NCBI GenBank assembly: GCA_036186865.1
Contig: AP025053.1
Coordinates: forward strand, 7,770,707-7,834,706
Reading direction: 5' to 3'
From: Eustoma russellianum
Taxonomy: Eukaryota > Streptophyta > Magnoliopsida > Gentianales > Gentianaceae
Length of the DNA: 64,000 bases
The notes under the pieces are model-generated. The model did not search any database. It saw only the letters and a program-made list of their open reading frames with translations, and was not told the origin of the DNA. Positions 30,653-42,750 of this stretch are shown here, in pieces. Position 1 is the stretch's first letter. Each line of letters begins with the position of its first letter. Position numbers and translations under genes: made by a program.

Positions 30653-31604
30653 TGATAAGAGAAAACACTATATTAAATGTTAAACTACAATAAAACAAAA
30701 GGTAAAATTAAGAATATATGGTACTCTTAATGATAAACCAACAAATTGAATGATACTCACTTAATAAACTAGCACTCCCTTAAAAAAATAAGTTGAAACT
30801 TCCAAACATGACTATTGTAGCGCCCCAGCCCGATACCGTTATCGGAACCAGTGCACCCGCCGTAGCCTACTATGAGAACTACGAAGCGTCAAGCAGATCA
30901 AGCATACATTCTTCATAATGTAAGTTAAAACCAGCGGAAACGTCATAAAATCTAAACCTTCGTTGTCAATATTACAACTAGAAAACTGCAGCGGAAATAA
31001 AACTGTTTGATCATCTAGCCGACATAAGTTTTAGAACAACATAATAACAATGAGTTTCAAACTCAAACAAAATAGTCCAGCATCTATCTATTCCCTTGTC
31101 CATCATCCCACTGAGCCCACTCGCCGTCGTCTTCGATAAATATCAACTCATAATCAGGCTCACCTGAAAAGGAGACAGAATGATTGTTCTTAGCGAAAAC
31201 TTCGCCAGCAAGTAACCCGTCTATACACCCTACGGAATCACACACGTCGAGTCACCAGTGTATAAAACATTGCCCAAAAATAAGGTGCTCGGGTTAACAA
31301 ATAGCATCTTAATAAGAATTACTCAAAACAGATAAAGCACATATGTGAACACAGTTACGAGAACCAACATGTATTAAAACAACGAATCACATAAGCAAGT
31401 CATAGACTAACCACGTTTCTTGCATGTCAAGTCTTATGCTTCGTGTATCATGATGCATGTACTTCTTTAAAATCACACACAACACCCATGCATATGCCTT
31501 CTTTCATAAACATGTCATGCATGTCATTTCACAAACATTTCATCACTTTACATATCATATTCTTCGCGTAGCAGAACTTTATACCCTGTGGGTGATCAGT
31601 CCAC

Positions 31605-31860
31605 AGCCATCATAACTTTATACCCCGTGCTGAAAGGTCCACGGCCCCATTACATATATCATATATCCGTGCTGAAAGGTCCACGGCCCCATTACATATA
31701 TCATATATCCGTGCTGATAGGTCCACGGCCCCATAAAATACTTCATTTTCCGTGCTGATAGGTCCACGGCCCCATAACATACTTTATACCCTGCTGTTGA
31801 TTCACAGATCACGCTCTTTATACCCTGCTTTCGCAGACGTGACTTTTATACCCTGTGATC
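31605..31860. repeat. LTR internal tandem repeat 1 (about 42-bp units)
   Basis: Four units of CCGTGCTGA(A/T)AGGTCCACGG followed by CCCCAT and AT-rich spacers. More diverged ACTTTATACCCTG units lie on both sides. The same array occurs in the other LTR at 39098-39353. Confidence 0.88.
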
Positions 31861-32204
31861 AACCAGCAGCCATTTTGTCTTTCGCAAACTTTACCTTTCT
31901 TGTTCTTTTGCAAAACATATCTCAAATCAAATGCAAGTGCCCATGTCATGATGCAGGATGCACAGATAGCTTCATATCAACATGTAACACACACACACAT
32001 ACATCTTGTCTATCAAGGATATGGTCTTGCACCTCAAACACTCCCTAAACGTGTTTTACCAAGTCCATTTGTCTCACTTATTCACTAGAATTCAATCTTA
32101 TGCTTACTTAATCAAACTTACCATCTACACCTCAAATATACCTCAAATACCCTTGCATTTTATGTTCAAAAGAAGTGTATAAAGTTACTACACTTACATA
32201 GGGC

Positions 32205-32525
32205 GTCTAAAGGGTCAAAAAGACTTCCAGTACAGTTGGAACGCTACATGAAGCGCCTATAGTGACTTCAAGCGCCTATACTAGGTGTTCGAAGTGTTCG
32301 GGAATGTTCCGTAGACATTGAACGCCTACATGAAGCGCCTAATGTGACATGAAGCGCTTCAAGTAGGTGTTCGAAGTGTTCGGACGGTTCTAAACTGCAG
32401 TTTTTCTGTACGGGAAAGTTCCAGGACACTTGGAACGCTACATTAGGCGCCTAATGTGACTTGAAGCGCCTCATGTAGGCGTTCGAAGTGTTCTGACGAT
32501 GCCAAACTGCAGTTTTTCTGCAGTA
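32205..32525. repeat. LTR internal tandem repeat 2 (GAAGCGCCTA modules)
   Basis: Three diverged units of roughly 100 bp carry GGAACGCTACATGAAGCGCC-like starts and GTGTTCGAAGTGTTCGG-like ends, and the last two also carry CTGCAGTTTTTCTG. It is repeated in the other LTR at about 39698-40018. The GAAGCGC/GCGCTTC parts can pair with one another. Confidence 0.82.
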
Positions 32526-33454
32526 ACTTCCACCCAACTCCTTTCTTCTTCAACCCTTCCAGGTTCAACACTTAAAGATCCATCTTAACAACTAGATTCA
32601 TCATACTTAACATACATCTAATCATGAGTTGATGCTTAGTTGTGCCTAACAACATCCACTCTAACTCTTCAATCATTCACCATCTTCAAAGATTGTCATC
32701 AACAACAACCAACACCACAAGTCTACAACAATGTCAACTCTCATCCCTCAATTTCCTGCACATACTCTCAACGTCAAAGTGTAGACGATCAACATAAGAG
32801 TAAAGCAAGACAATAAGCAAGTCAAGATATACACTTTATGGGCATGCTTGACAACAACAAAGCACCACACAACTATTTTCAGAGATATGGCCCAAAGAAC
32901 AATACTTTGCACAATTAGCAACAAGACTTACATATAACAAAGCATTTAAAATAGTCAAGACAAGAATACCAATGTGTGATTCATGTTTTCTCTTTGTAAG
33001 AACATAGGGCCTAAAGTATCAAAATTTACATAAAGCGTATAGAAAGATTACTTGCCTTTGTTTCTAGTTAAGCTTACGGATTTACTGCAGAACTTTGATG
33101 AGAATTGAACCTAGAATGGCCTTTTCCTTCCTTCTCTTTCCTTTCTTCTTCTTCTTCCTCTCCTTTTCTCTTCTCTCTCTTTTTCTCAGAATTTTTCCTT
33201 CTTCTTTTGTGGTATAACCGTCCAATATGGCTGAGATGGGGAGGTTATACCAACTTTTGTAACTCCCTCAACTTCTAGTAGGGGCCTTTCAAGTAATTTC
33301 TATGAATTACCTTTAACTCTATTTTGAACCCTTCTTTCTTATTCTTCTATGTTTTAGGTGACTAAGTTTTATAATCTTACATAATTAATTAAATTGCATT
33401 CAAGGTTAACCTCTAAGTATTGAAAGTTGCGCTTAAAAGACACGGGGTGTAACA

Positions 33455-33466
33455 TTCCACCCCCCT
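33455..33466 (-). promoter_or_regulatory. Polypurine tract of the gypsy element
   Basis: The minus strand reads AAGGGGGGTGGAA directly before the 3' LTR. Confidence 0.85.
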
Positions 33467-33499
33467 TACAAAAAGTTTCGTCCTCGAAACTTACGTACC

Positions 33500-36400
33500 T
33501 TAGTCAAAGAGCTGAGGATACTTCTCCCGCATTTGTTCTTCGAGCTCCCAAGTGGCTTCACGTTCCGTGTGATTGCTCCATTGAACCTTTACATACGGGA
33601 TCACTCGCTTCCTCAACACTTGATCCTTTCGGTCCACAATTTTCACGGGTACTTCCTCATATGTAACATCGTCCTTGAGTTCCAAAGGTTGAGCTTCAAG
33701 TACATGACTTGGATCCGCCACGTACTTTCTTAATTGTGACACGTGGAATACATTGTGAACTTGTGCCAACACCGGGGGTAATGCCAACCTATATGCCAAG
33801 GCTCCTACCTTCTCAAGTATTTCATAGGGACCAATGAAACGAGGGCTTAGCTTGCCTTTTACTCCAAACCTCATGACGCCCTTCGTAGGTGATACCTTCA
33901 AATAAACTTTATCACCCACATCAAAATCCAATGGTCGTCGTTTGGAATCTGCCCAACTCCTGCTACGGTCCTGAGCCGTCTTGAGTCTTTCCCGAATGAC
34001 CTTTACCTTCTCTAGCGTTTTCTCTAATAGCTCAGGTCCCGTGATGGTCCTCACGCCCACTTCGTCCCAATAAACCGGGGACCTACATTTCCTTCCATAC
34101 AAAGCCTCAAAAGGAGCCATATCAATTGCGCTGTGGTAACTATTGTTATAAGAAAACTCCATCAGCTTTACCATTCCATCCCAACTCCCTTTGAAATCCA
34201 GCACGCAAGCTCTTAGCATATCTTCCAAGGTTTGAATTGTCCGCTCGGACTGTCCATCAGTTTGGGGATGATATGCCGTACTCAACCTTAATTCTGTACC
34301 CATGGCTTCTTGAAATGCTGTCCAAAACTTAGATGTGAACCGTGAGTCTCGGTCGGATACTATACTTACCGGAACACCATGTAAGCTCACTATGTTCTCC
34401 ATATACACATTCACTAATTTGTCGAGAGGTGTCTCACTTGAAACGGGTAGGAAATGGGCAGACTTTGTTAAACGGTCCACGATAACCCAAATCATGTCAC
34501 ATCCACTTCTTGTCTTTGGTAATCCGGCTACAAAATCCATTGTGACATGTTCCCATTTCCATTCCGGAATTTCCAACGGCATCAACAATCCACCGGGCCG
34601 CTGGTGTTCCGCTTTGACTTGTTGACACACTAAACACCTCTCTATGAATTCCGCAATATGTCTTTTCATCCCGGACCACCAATAGTATCGCTTGAGATCT
34701 CTATACATCTTGGTGCTACCGGGGTGTATCGATAACCTTGAATTATGAGCTTCTTGCAAAACTTCTTTCCTAAGTTCGTCAACATCCGGCACGCATAATC
34801 TTTCCCTAAACCATAAGCTCCCATCATCCTTAGTCCGAAATCCTTCAACTGGACTATGTTTCACCCTTTCCATTATCTCACTTAAAGCCTTATCTCTCTT
34901 CTGTGCCTCCTTTATCCGATCAATCAAACTCGGGATGATAGTCAAGGCTGTCAAAACATTCACCGTGGATTCAATCAAATCTAAACCAAACTCCTCCATC
35001 TCTCTTTCCAGTGGTGATTGTCGTGCATGGCTGGACTTCCTACTTAAGGCGTCGGCTACCTTGTTAGCCTTTCCCGGGTGATAATGAATAGTTAGGTCTA
35101 GTCTTTTAGCAACTCCAACCACCTCCGCTGCCTCATATTCAATTCCTTCTGTGAGAACAAATACTTTAGACTCCTATGATCCGTGAATACCGCGCACTTC
35201 TCTCCATACAAATAATGCCGCCAAATCTTCAAGGCGAACACAACTGCGGCAAGTTCAAGATCATGTGTGGGATAGTTTTGTTCATAAGGCTTTAGCTGTC
35301 TTGAGGCATACGCGATGACTCGTTCGTTTTGCATTAAAACACAACCTAACCTGTTCTTTGACGCATCACTATAAATCACAAATCCATCCGTTCCAGAGGG
35401 TTGAGCCAATACTGGGGCTGTCGTTAATCTCTTCTTAAGCTCCGTGAAACTTTGCTCGCATTCAGCCGTCCACTCAAACTTGGACTTCTTTTGAGTAAGG
35501 CGACTGAGAGGTACGGCAATCCTCGAGAATCCCTCAACGAATTTTCTGTAATAACCCGCTAGACCCAAGAAACTTCGCACTTCGGTGACATTGGTAGGTC
35601 TAGGCCATTCAGTTATAGCTTCCACCTTCTTCGGGTCAACAGCAATCCCCTCTTCTGATATCACATAACCCAGGAAAGCTACACTTCTTAACCAGAACTC
35701 ACACTTGCTAAACTTTGCATAAAGTTGTTTCTGCCTCAAAATGCCTAGTACGGTTCTCAAATGCTCAGTGTGAGTTTGCTCGTCAGGAGAATACACAAGG
35801 ATATCATCTATGAATACCACTACAAACTTATCCAACTGTTCTCAAAAGACGGTATTCATAAGATCCATAAAAGCCGTAGGGGCATTTGTCAATCCAAATG
35901 GCATCACTAAAAATTCATAGTGACCATACCTTGTGCGAAAAGCTGTCTTTGCGATGTCCTCGGCCTTCACTCGTAATTGATGATATCCTGATCGGAGGTC
36001 AATTTTAGAGAAGATTTTAGCACCTTTGAGCTGGTCAAACAAGTCCTCAATTCGTGGGAGAGGATACTTATTCTTGATGGTAACTTTATTCAACTCTCTA
36101 TAATCGATACAAAGCCTCATGCTACCATCTTTCTTCTTTACAAACAAAACAGGTGCTCCCCAGGACGATACACTAGGGCGGATAAACTTCTTGTCTAATA
36201 ACTCCTGCAGTTGTTCCTTCAACTCTCTCAATTCTGCCGGAGCCATTCTATAAGGAGTTTTAGAAATAGGTTCTGTCCCTGGAATCAAGTTGATCTCAAA
36301 TTCGACTTCTCTCAGGGGTGGTACTCCTGGTAAATCTTCCGGAAACACATCAGGAAATTCGTTGACTACTGGAATTTGTTCAATAGGCGATATCTCCTGA

Positions 36401-38026
36401 GTAACATCCATGGCATACACTAGAAATCCCTCAGCACCTTTCCTTAATGCCTTGCGCGCTTGTGCAACTGACACGTACACCTTTTTGGGTACCTTCTTTC
36501 GTTCCGCATCTCCTTGAAATATTACCTCCTCCATCTTAGCATTCTTGATTGTCACCCTGCTTCAACCGACAATCAATATTAGCGTGATTCTTGGCTAGCC
36601 AATCCATTCCTAATATGACGTCAAAGTCATACATCTGAATAGGGATCAGTGTGGCGGGGAATGTTTGTCCTTCAAACTCCAATTCACAATCCCGGTACCG
36701 ATGATACGAAACCATAATTTGATCTCCGGCCGCTTGAACACGATACGGAGTTTCTAACCATTCAGGCAGACTACTCAGGTGTTTAGTGAATCTCTTTGCT
36801 ACGAAGGAGTGGCTTGCGCCGCTATCAAAGAGCACGTTGGCAGGTACCTTATTTACTAAAATCGCACCTAAAGCCATATCAAGTTATACACGGAAGATTA
36901 AGCACATAAATACTTAATTCATTAAAGATTTAAACTTAGTTTAAATGGTACCTGCTACTACGTCGGTAGCCTCCTGCACATCCGTATCCGTCATGAGATG
37001 TACACGGGCATTTGCTCTAGGCTTCGCTCTCGGCTGCTGAGCCGCCTCTCCAGGATTATTTTTCTTCATCTCCGGGCAATCTCTAATTATATGGCCCACT
37101 TGACCACATCGAAAACATGCCCCAGCCACTTTCCTACACTCTCCAACATGGTTCCTGCCGCAATGTGGACAAACTCCTATAGCCTGCTGAGCTACTTGAT
37201 TCTGGGGTGGCAGTCTCTGAAAATTCCCAACTGGCCCTCTCTTCGGAATCTTGACCCAATGTCCGGGTCTTCCACCAACTCTCACATCCTCCCTTGGTCT
37301 CTTGCCTCTATCAGCCCCTCCTATGCTAGCTGCTCTTGCCGCCACTCGGCGAAAATCACTCTCAACACGGTAACACGCATCTAGCATATCCTCATAAGTT
37401 TTCATCCCCGCATTCACTATCGCCGATTGTATCCTCGAATCCAAACCCCTCTCAAACTTTGTCATCTTAAGACGATTATCAGACATAATCGCAGGGGCAA
37501 ACTTACCTAAGGCATGAAAACGATCTGCATACTCCGACACTGTCATCCTTCCTTGCTCCAGTCTGTCAAACGCCCTTATCTTGTCCAAGATCGCCGTCTC
37601 CGGTACGTAGTATTTCAGGAAAACATCGCAAAACTGTGTCCATGAGATTGGTGGGGTCATTCTCAACACCATTCCTTCCCACCATTCACCAGCCTTGCCA
37701 CTTAAAAGGGGTGTGGCCACCTCAACTTTTATCTCATTCGGGACTTGCACCAGCCGGAAACATTTCTCAACCTCAGCCAACCAATGCTGAGCCTCTTCAG
37801 GACCCGTACATCCACCGAACTCCGGCACCCTCATCTTCCTCATCTCTCCATAAAAGAACCTGATGTTATGCTGTGGCGGTGGTGGAGGCGGAGGCTGATG
37901 CTGCTGCACATACCCTTGTGCAATGACCGTCAGCGCATCAGTGAGTACTTGGGGTAAAACCACTTGTGGTGGCTGGTTCTCCTGTCCATTGCCAGAGTTG
38001 CCTGTGTTATCGCTTCTTGGAGGCAT
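33500..38026 (-). pseudogene. Gypsy gag-pol polyprotein with chromodomain; three lesions
   Basis: Gag starts MPPRSDN at 38026 and has a retrotransposon gag core (PEEAQHWLAEVEKCF, LKYYVPE) and two zinc knuckles (CPHCGRNHVGEC, CFRCGQVGHIIRDC). The protease has LFDSGASHSFV and DVILGMDWL (36840-36590). One extra G at about 36552 shifts the frame. Reverse transcriptase shows WGAPVLFVKKKDGS and LCIDYRELN, a TGA at 35844-35842 where relatives usually have Arg, then VFIDDILVYS. RNase H shows VIYSDASKNRLG and FTDHRSLKYLF. A missing base at about 35105 shifts the frame again. Integrase shows HPGSTKMYRDLK, CLVCQQVK, MDFVAGLP, and HPQTDGQSER. The tail VKVQWSNHTEREATWELEEQM is chromodomain-like. The stop-bearing stretch between gag and protease looks like an intron (listed separately). 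Confidence 0.94.
36868..36951 (-). other. Apparent 84-bp intron between gag and protease
   Basis: The minus strand reads GCAG|GTACCATT ... GGCTTTAG|GTGCG. The segment is AT-rich, has GT-AG ends, contains in-frame stops (the first right after gag GTI), and has a TAACTTGAT branch-like site near its end. Removing it joins DVVAG to AILVNKVPANVLFDSGAS in frame, which is how related elements read through this point. It is predicted from sequence only. Confidence 0.6.
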
Positions 38027-38294
38027 ATTTCGCTGAAAGGTTAACATTTCATTAGCATTCAGTAAATACAAAAAAGGTTACTGAAGGCTCGAATGCGTAC
38101 TAAGAGGTGAGGTGTGTAGCATAACTATTAATACAAAATTAGATGATAAACGCGCTCGCACACACCCAACCCGTATCATACTTAACCACTAAAGAGATCA
38201 GTACTTATAACTAAGGATCAACCTTAAGGGAGAATCATAGCTTAAGTGTCTAAAAATCATGAACCTAAGTTTCCGAGATAGATCTAAAGCCTAG

Positions 38295-38306
38295 TCTCTG
38301 ATACCA
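38295..38306 (-). promoter_or_regulatory. tRNA-iMet primer-binding site, gypsy element
   Basis: The minus strand reads TGGTATCAGAGA two bases inside the 5' LTR. Confidence 0.9.
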
Positions 38307-38308
38307 CC

Positions 38309-40948
38309 TGTAGCGCCCCAGCCCGATACCGTTATCGGAACCAGTGCACCCGCCGTAGCCTACTATGAGAACTACGAAGCGTCAAGCAGATCAAGCATAC
38401 ATTCTTCATAATGTAAGTTAAAACCAGCGGAAACGTCATAAAATCTAAACCTTCGTTGTCAATATTACAACTAGAAAACTGCAGCGGAAATAAAACTGTT
38501 TGATCATCTAGCCGACATAAGTTTTAGAACAACATAATAACAATGAGTTTCAAACTCAAACAAAATAGTCCAGCATCTATCTATTCCCTTGTCCATCATC
38601 CCACTGAGCCCACTCGCCGTCGTCTTCGATAAATATCAACTCATAATCAGGCTCACCTGAAAAGGAGACAGAATGATTGTTCTTAGCGAAAACTTCGTCA
38701 GCAAGTAACCCGTCTATACACCCTACGGAATCACACACGTCGAGTCACCAGTGTATAAAACATTGCCCAAAAATAAGGTGCTCGGGTTAACAAATAGCAT
38801 CTTAATAAGAATTACTCAAAACAGATAAAGCACATATGTGAACACAGTTACGAGAACCAACATGTATTAAAACAACGAATCACATAAGCAAGTCATAGAC
38901 TAACCACGTTTCTTGCATGTCAAGTCTTATGCTTCGTGTATCATGATGCATGTACTTCTTTAAAATCACACACAACACCCATGCATATGCCTTCTTTCAT
39001 AAACATGTCATGCATGTCATTTCACAAACATTTCATCACTTTACATATCATATTCTTCGCGTAGCAGAACTTTATACCCTGTGGGTGATCAGTCCACAGC
39101 CATCATAACTTTATACCCCGTGCTGAAAGGTCCACGGCCCCATTACATATATCATATATCCGTGCTGAAAGGTCCATGGCCCCATTACATATATCATATA
39201 TCCGTGCTGATAGGTCCACGGCCCCATAAAATACTTCATTTTCCGTGCTGATAGGTCCACGGCCCCATAACATACTTTATACCCTGCTGTTGATTCACAG
39301 ATCACGCTCTTTATACCCTGCTTTCGCAGACGTGACTTTTATACCCTGTGATCAACCAGCAGCCATTTTGTCTTTCGCAAACTTTACCTTTCTTGTTCTT
39401 TTGCAAAACATATCTCAAATCAAATGCAAGTGCCCATGTCATGATGCAGGATGCACAGATAGCTTCATATCAACATGTAACACACACACACATACATCTT
39501 GTCTATCAAGGATATGGTCTTGCACCTCAAACACTCCCTAAACGTGTTTTACCAAGTCCATTTGTCTCACTTATTCACTAGAATTCAATCTTATGCTTAC
39601 TTAATCAAACTTACCATCTACACCTCAAATATACCTCAAATACCCTTGCATTTTATGTTCAAAAGAAGTGTATAAAGTTACTACACTTACATAGGGCGTC
39701 TAAAGGGTCAAAAAGACTTCCAGTACAGTTGGAACGCTACATGAAGCGCCTATAGTGACTTCAAGCGCCTATACTAGGTGTTCGAAGTGTTCGGGGATGT
39801 TCCGTAGACATTGAACGCCTACATGAAGCGCCTAATGTGACATGAAGCGCTTCAAGTAGGTGTTCGAAGTGTTCGGACGGTTCTAAACTGCAGTTTTTCT
39901 GTACGGGAAAGTTCCAGGACACTTGGAACGCTACATTAGGCGCCTAATGTGACTTGAAGCGCCTCATGTAGGCGTTCGAAGTGTTCTGACGATGCCAAAC
40001 TGCAGTTTTTCTGCAGTAACTTCCACCCAACTCCTTTCTTCTTCAACCCTTCCAGGTTCAACACTTAAAGATCCATCTTAACAACTAGATTCATCATACT
40101 TAACATACATCTAATCATGAGTTGATGCTTAGTTGTGCCTAACAACATCCACTCTAACTCTTCAATCATTCACCATCTTCAAAGATTGTCATCAACAACA
40201 ACCAACACCACAAGTCTACAACAATGTCAACTCTCATCCCTCAATTTCCTGCACATACTCTCAACGTCAAAGTGTAGACGATCAACATAAGAGTAGAGCA
40301 AGACAATAAGCAAGTCAAGATATACACTTTATGGGCATGCTTGACAACAACAAAGCACCACACAACTATTTTCAGAGATATGGCCCAAAGAACAATACTT
40401 TGCACAATTAGCAACAAGACTTACATATAACAAAGCATTTAAAATAGTCAAGACAAGAATACCAATGTGTGATTCATGTTTTCTCTTTGTAAGAACATAG
40501 GGCCTAAAGTATCAAAATTTACATAAAGCGTATAGAAAGATTACTTGCCTTTGTTTCTAGTTAAGCTTACGGATTTACTGCAGAACTTTGATGAGAATTG
40601 AACCTAGAATGGCCTTTTCCTTCCTTCTCTTTCCTTTCTTCTTCTTCTTCCTCTCCTTTTCTCTTCTCTCTCTTTTTCTCAGAATTTTTCCTTCTTCTTT
40701 TGTGGTATAACCGTCCAATATGGCTGAGATGGGGAGGTTATACCAACTTTTGTAACTCCCTCAACTTCTAGTAGGGGCCTTTCAAGTAATTTCTATGAAT
40801 TACCTTTAACTCTATTTTGAACCCTTCTTTCTTATTCTTCTATGTTTTTAGGTGACTAAGTTTTATAATCTTACATAATTAATTAAATTGCATTCAAGGT
40901 TAACCTCTAAGTATTGAAAGTTGCGCTTAAAAGACACGGGGTGTAACA
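38309..40948 (-). repeat. 5' LTR of the gypsy element
   Basis: TGTAGCGCCCCAGCCC to GGGGTGTAACA, followed by the ACTAT duplication. It holds the same two tandem arrays as the other LTR. It would carry the promoter for minus-strand transcription. Confidence 0.95.
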
Positions 40949-41010
40949 ACTATCTTTTTTGCATGAAGGAAGTATTAAATTATTATTTTTAATACTTTTA
41001 CTTGTGAACA

Positions 41011-41100
41011 TAACCTAAACTTAATCTAACTATAACATTAACCCTAACCTTAATCCTAACCCTAAACCCTAACATAACTCTAAACCTAACCCTAAATCTA
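41011..41100 (-). repeat. Degenerate telomere-like tract (CCCTAAA orientation)
   Basis: Variants of the plant telomere unit: AACCTAAAC, AACCCTAACCTTAATCC, TAACCCTAAACCCTAAC and AACCTAACCCTAAA. The tract is irregular, not a clean array. Confidence 0.72.
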
Positions 41101-41208
41101 TTATTTTTAACACAAACATTACATAGACTAAAAACTATTTATTTCTTGCACACAAACATTACATATAATACATAGAAAACAAATAAGAACACATGAACAA
41201 TTTATATT

Positions 41209-41385
41209 AAAGTTAGAGTCGGGTTAGGACTAGGGTTTGGAATTAGAGCTAGGATTGTGGTTAAAGTTTAAGGTTTAAGGTTATGGTTAAGGTTTCGCTT
41301 TTGCTGTCGTTGAGATATACTGATATAATTGTTGTTGTGTTGTTGTGGTTATGGCTAAGGTTAGTGGTTATAGTTAGACGGGCTA
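41209..41385 (+). repeat. Degenerate telomere-like tract (TTTAGGG orientation)
   Basis: GGGTTAGGACTAGGGTTTGG, then GTTTAAGGTTTAAGGTTATG and GGTTATGGCTAAGGTTAG. It is the opposite orientation to the tract 110 bp to the left, so the two could form a hairpin. Confidence 0.65.
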
Positions 41386-42750
41386 CATGGCAGGGACTGA
41401 TAGGACGCGCTTGGTAGTGCCGTGTGAACCCTTAGACGAGCATGGCAAGGACGTGCAGGCCTTGGACGCGCCTGCTGATGCGTCCTGGACCTGGATGGTT
41501 TTTTGTTTCCAAAACAGTCTTTCTGCATCCGAAAACCTCAATCTCTTTGGATGCAACTAACAGTGTCACCCAAGGATGATTCCTAGACACGATTGGCAGT
41601 GTCGCTCGGGGTCTCCTTGGACATCACTGCCAGTTGCGTCCTAATCATTTCAGTCATTTTCTGTTTCCTACATATTTTGAGGCTTTTCTTTTTAGAAATA
41701 GAATATATTTTGAAATTTCTCTAAGAATTAGGGCGCCATTATTTTAATTTTTAAATAAAAAGCATAAAGGTACTAGATAATTTATTTTTGGGAAGATTGC
41801 ACGCTCAAGTTCAGCGTGGTCTTTTAAGATATAACACGAGATGGAAACTTTTCAGGTTTCCCAAAAATTCAAAGAGCTCACAGTTTTTTCCGTTTCTTTC
41901 TAATTAGTGCCTTTTATGAACATATTTACGTTTTAATTTATGTCTACTGAATGAATCAATTACATATTATCATAATACGAGGTTCACATAATTATCAAAT
42001 CAATCCATTTATACCAACACTATGATCACTGTATTTAAACACCGTAATCACAGTGTTGGTAGAGAAAGAGGTGTTTTAAGATAGTTCTATGGATTGCCTT
42101 GAAGGCAAGTGTACTTAAGGGGACGTTCTGTGAGCCAACAGCGAATACCTACGATACATGCTTTGGATCTTATAAAACCACCTTGAAATCAGGGTCATTC
42201 TAAGTATTATAGAGCACCTTTGAGGGTCATTCTTTGGACATCAGAGAACGATATTAAAAATAGAGAGATTTTATGGATCATTTGCACCACAAGGTAATCT
42301 CTGAAATATGATGACCATATCAAACATAAACAAAGTAAAACAAAACATACACCAACTTAGTATTTCAGATATTGGTATATTATAATTACAATTGCCAATG
42401 GCATACGTAAAAAAAAACGTAACATGAACAACCATCAACTTCTTCTTTACCGAAAATACAGAAATTGAATAATGTAATTACGGCTGACGTTTTAGTCCAA
42501 CTTCTACGGTTGACATCTTAATCCAACATCTACTTGACATGAATAATTACAGTATATGTCAGTATACCATAGTTGTATTTGTCGTATTAACCTATCATGT
42601 GCTTAGACAATCATAATTACGATTTACATATGACATTTTTATAACTGGAGCAACGAACATGAGTGTCTCATGATAACCCTGTTTCACCATTTAATAGAGT
42701 ATACAAGTAAACATTTTAGTAGCAGTTTCATTAATCGAATCTATAATATA

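Larger units (their letters stand above)
30816..33454 (-). repeat. 3' LTR of the gypsy element
   Basis: TGTAGCGCCCCAGCCC to GGGGTGTAACA, TG...CA. It is nearly identical to 38309-40948. Differences seen include CGCC/CGTC, CACGG/CATGG, GGGAATG/GGGGATG, GTAAAG/GTAGAG and one T indel near the end. Confidence 0.95.
30811..40953 (-). mobile_element. Young complete Ty3-gypsy chromovirus with TSD ACTAT
   Basis: The element spans 30816-40948 (10.1 kb) between perfect ACTAT copies (30811-30815 and 40949-40953). LTRs of 2,639 and 2,640 bp differ at only about five places that I could find. A primer-binding site adjoins the right LTR and a polypurine tract the left one, so it reads on the minus strand. 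It encodes gag with two zinc knuckles, protease, reverse transcriptase, RNase H, integrase and a C-terminal chromodomain-like segment, which places it among plant chromoviruses (Tekay/Del-like by the tail sequence). The coding frame has two frameshifts, one nonsense codon and an apparent intron. Confidence 0.96.
40954..42750. other. Intergenic; contains telomere-like tracts, no gene
   Basis: Apart from the telomere-like tracts (listed separately) there is a less AT-rich stretch at 41385-41660 with repeated GGACGCG and TTGGCAGTGTCGC-like words. No coding frame is recognised. Confidence 0.5.

Noticed and set aside
31618..32088. Open frames with the repeated phrase GPWTYQHGYMIYVM (also 39111-39581)
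   Set aside because: They are translations of the 42-bp tandem repeat in the gypsy LTR, not a protein gene.
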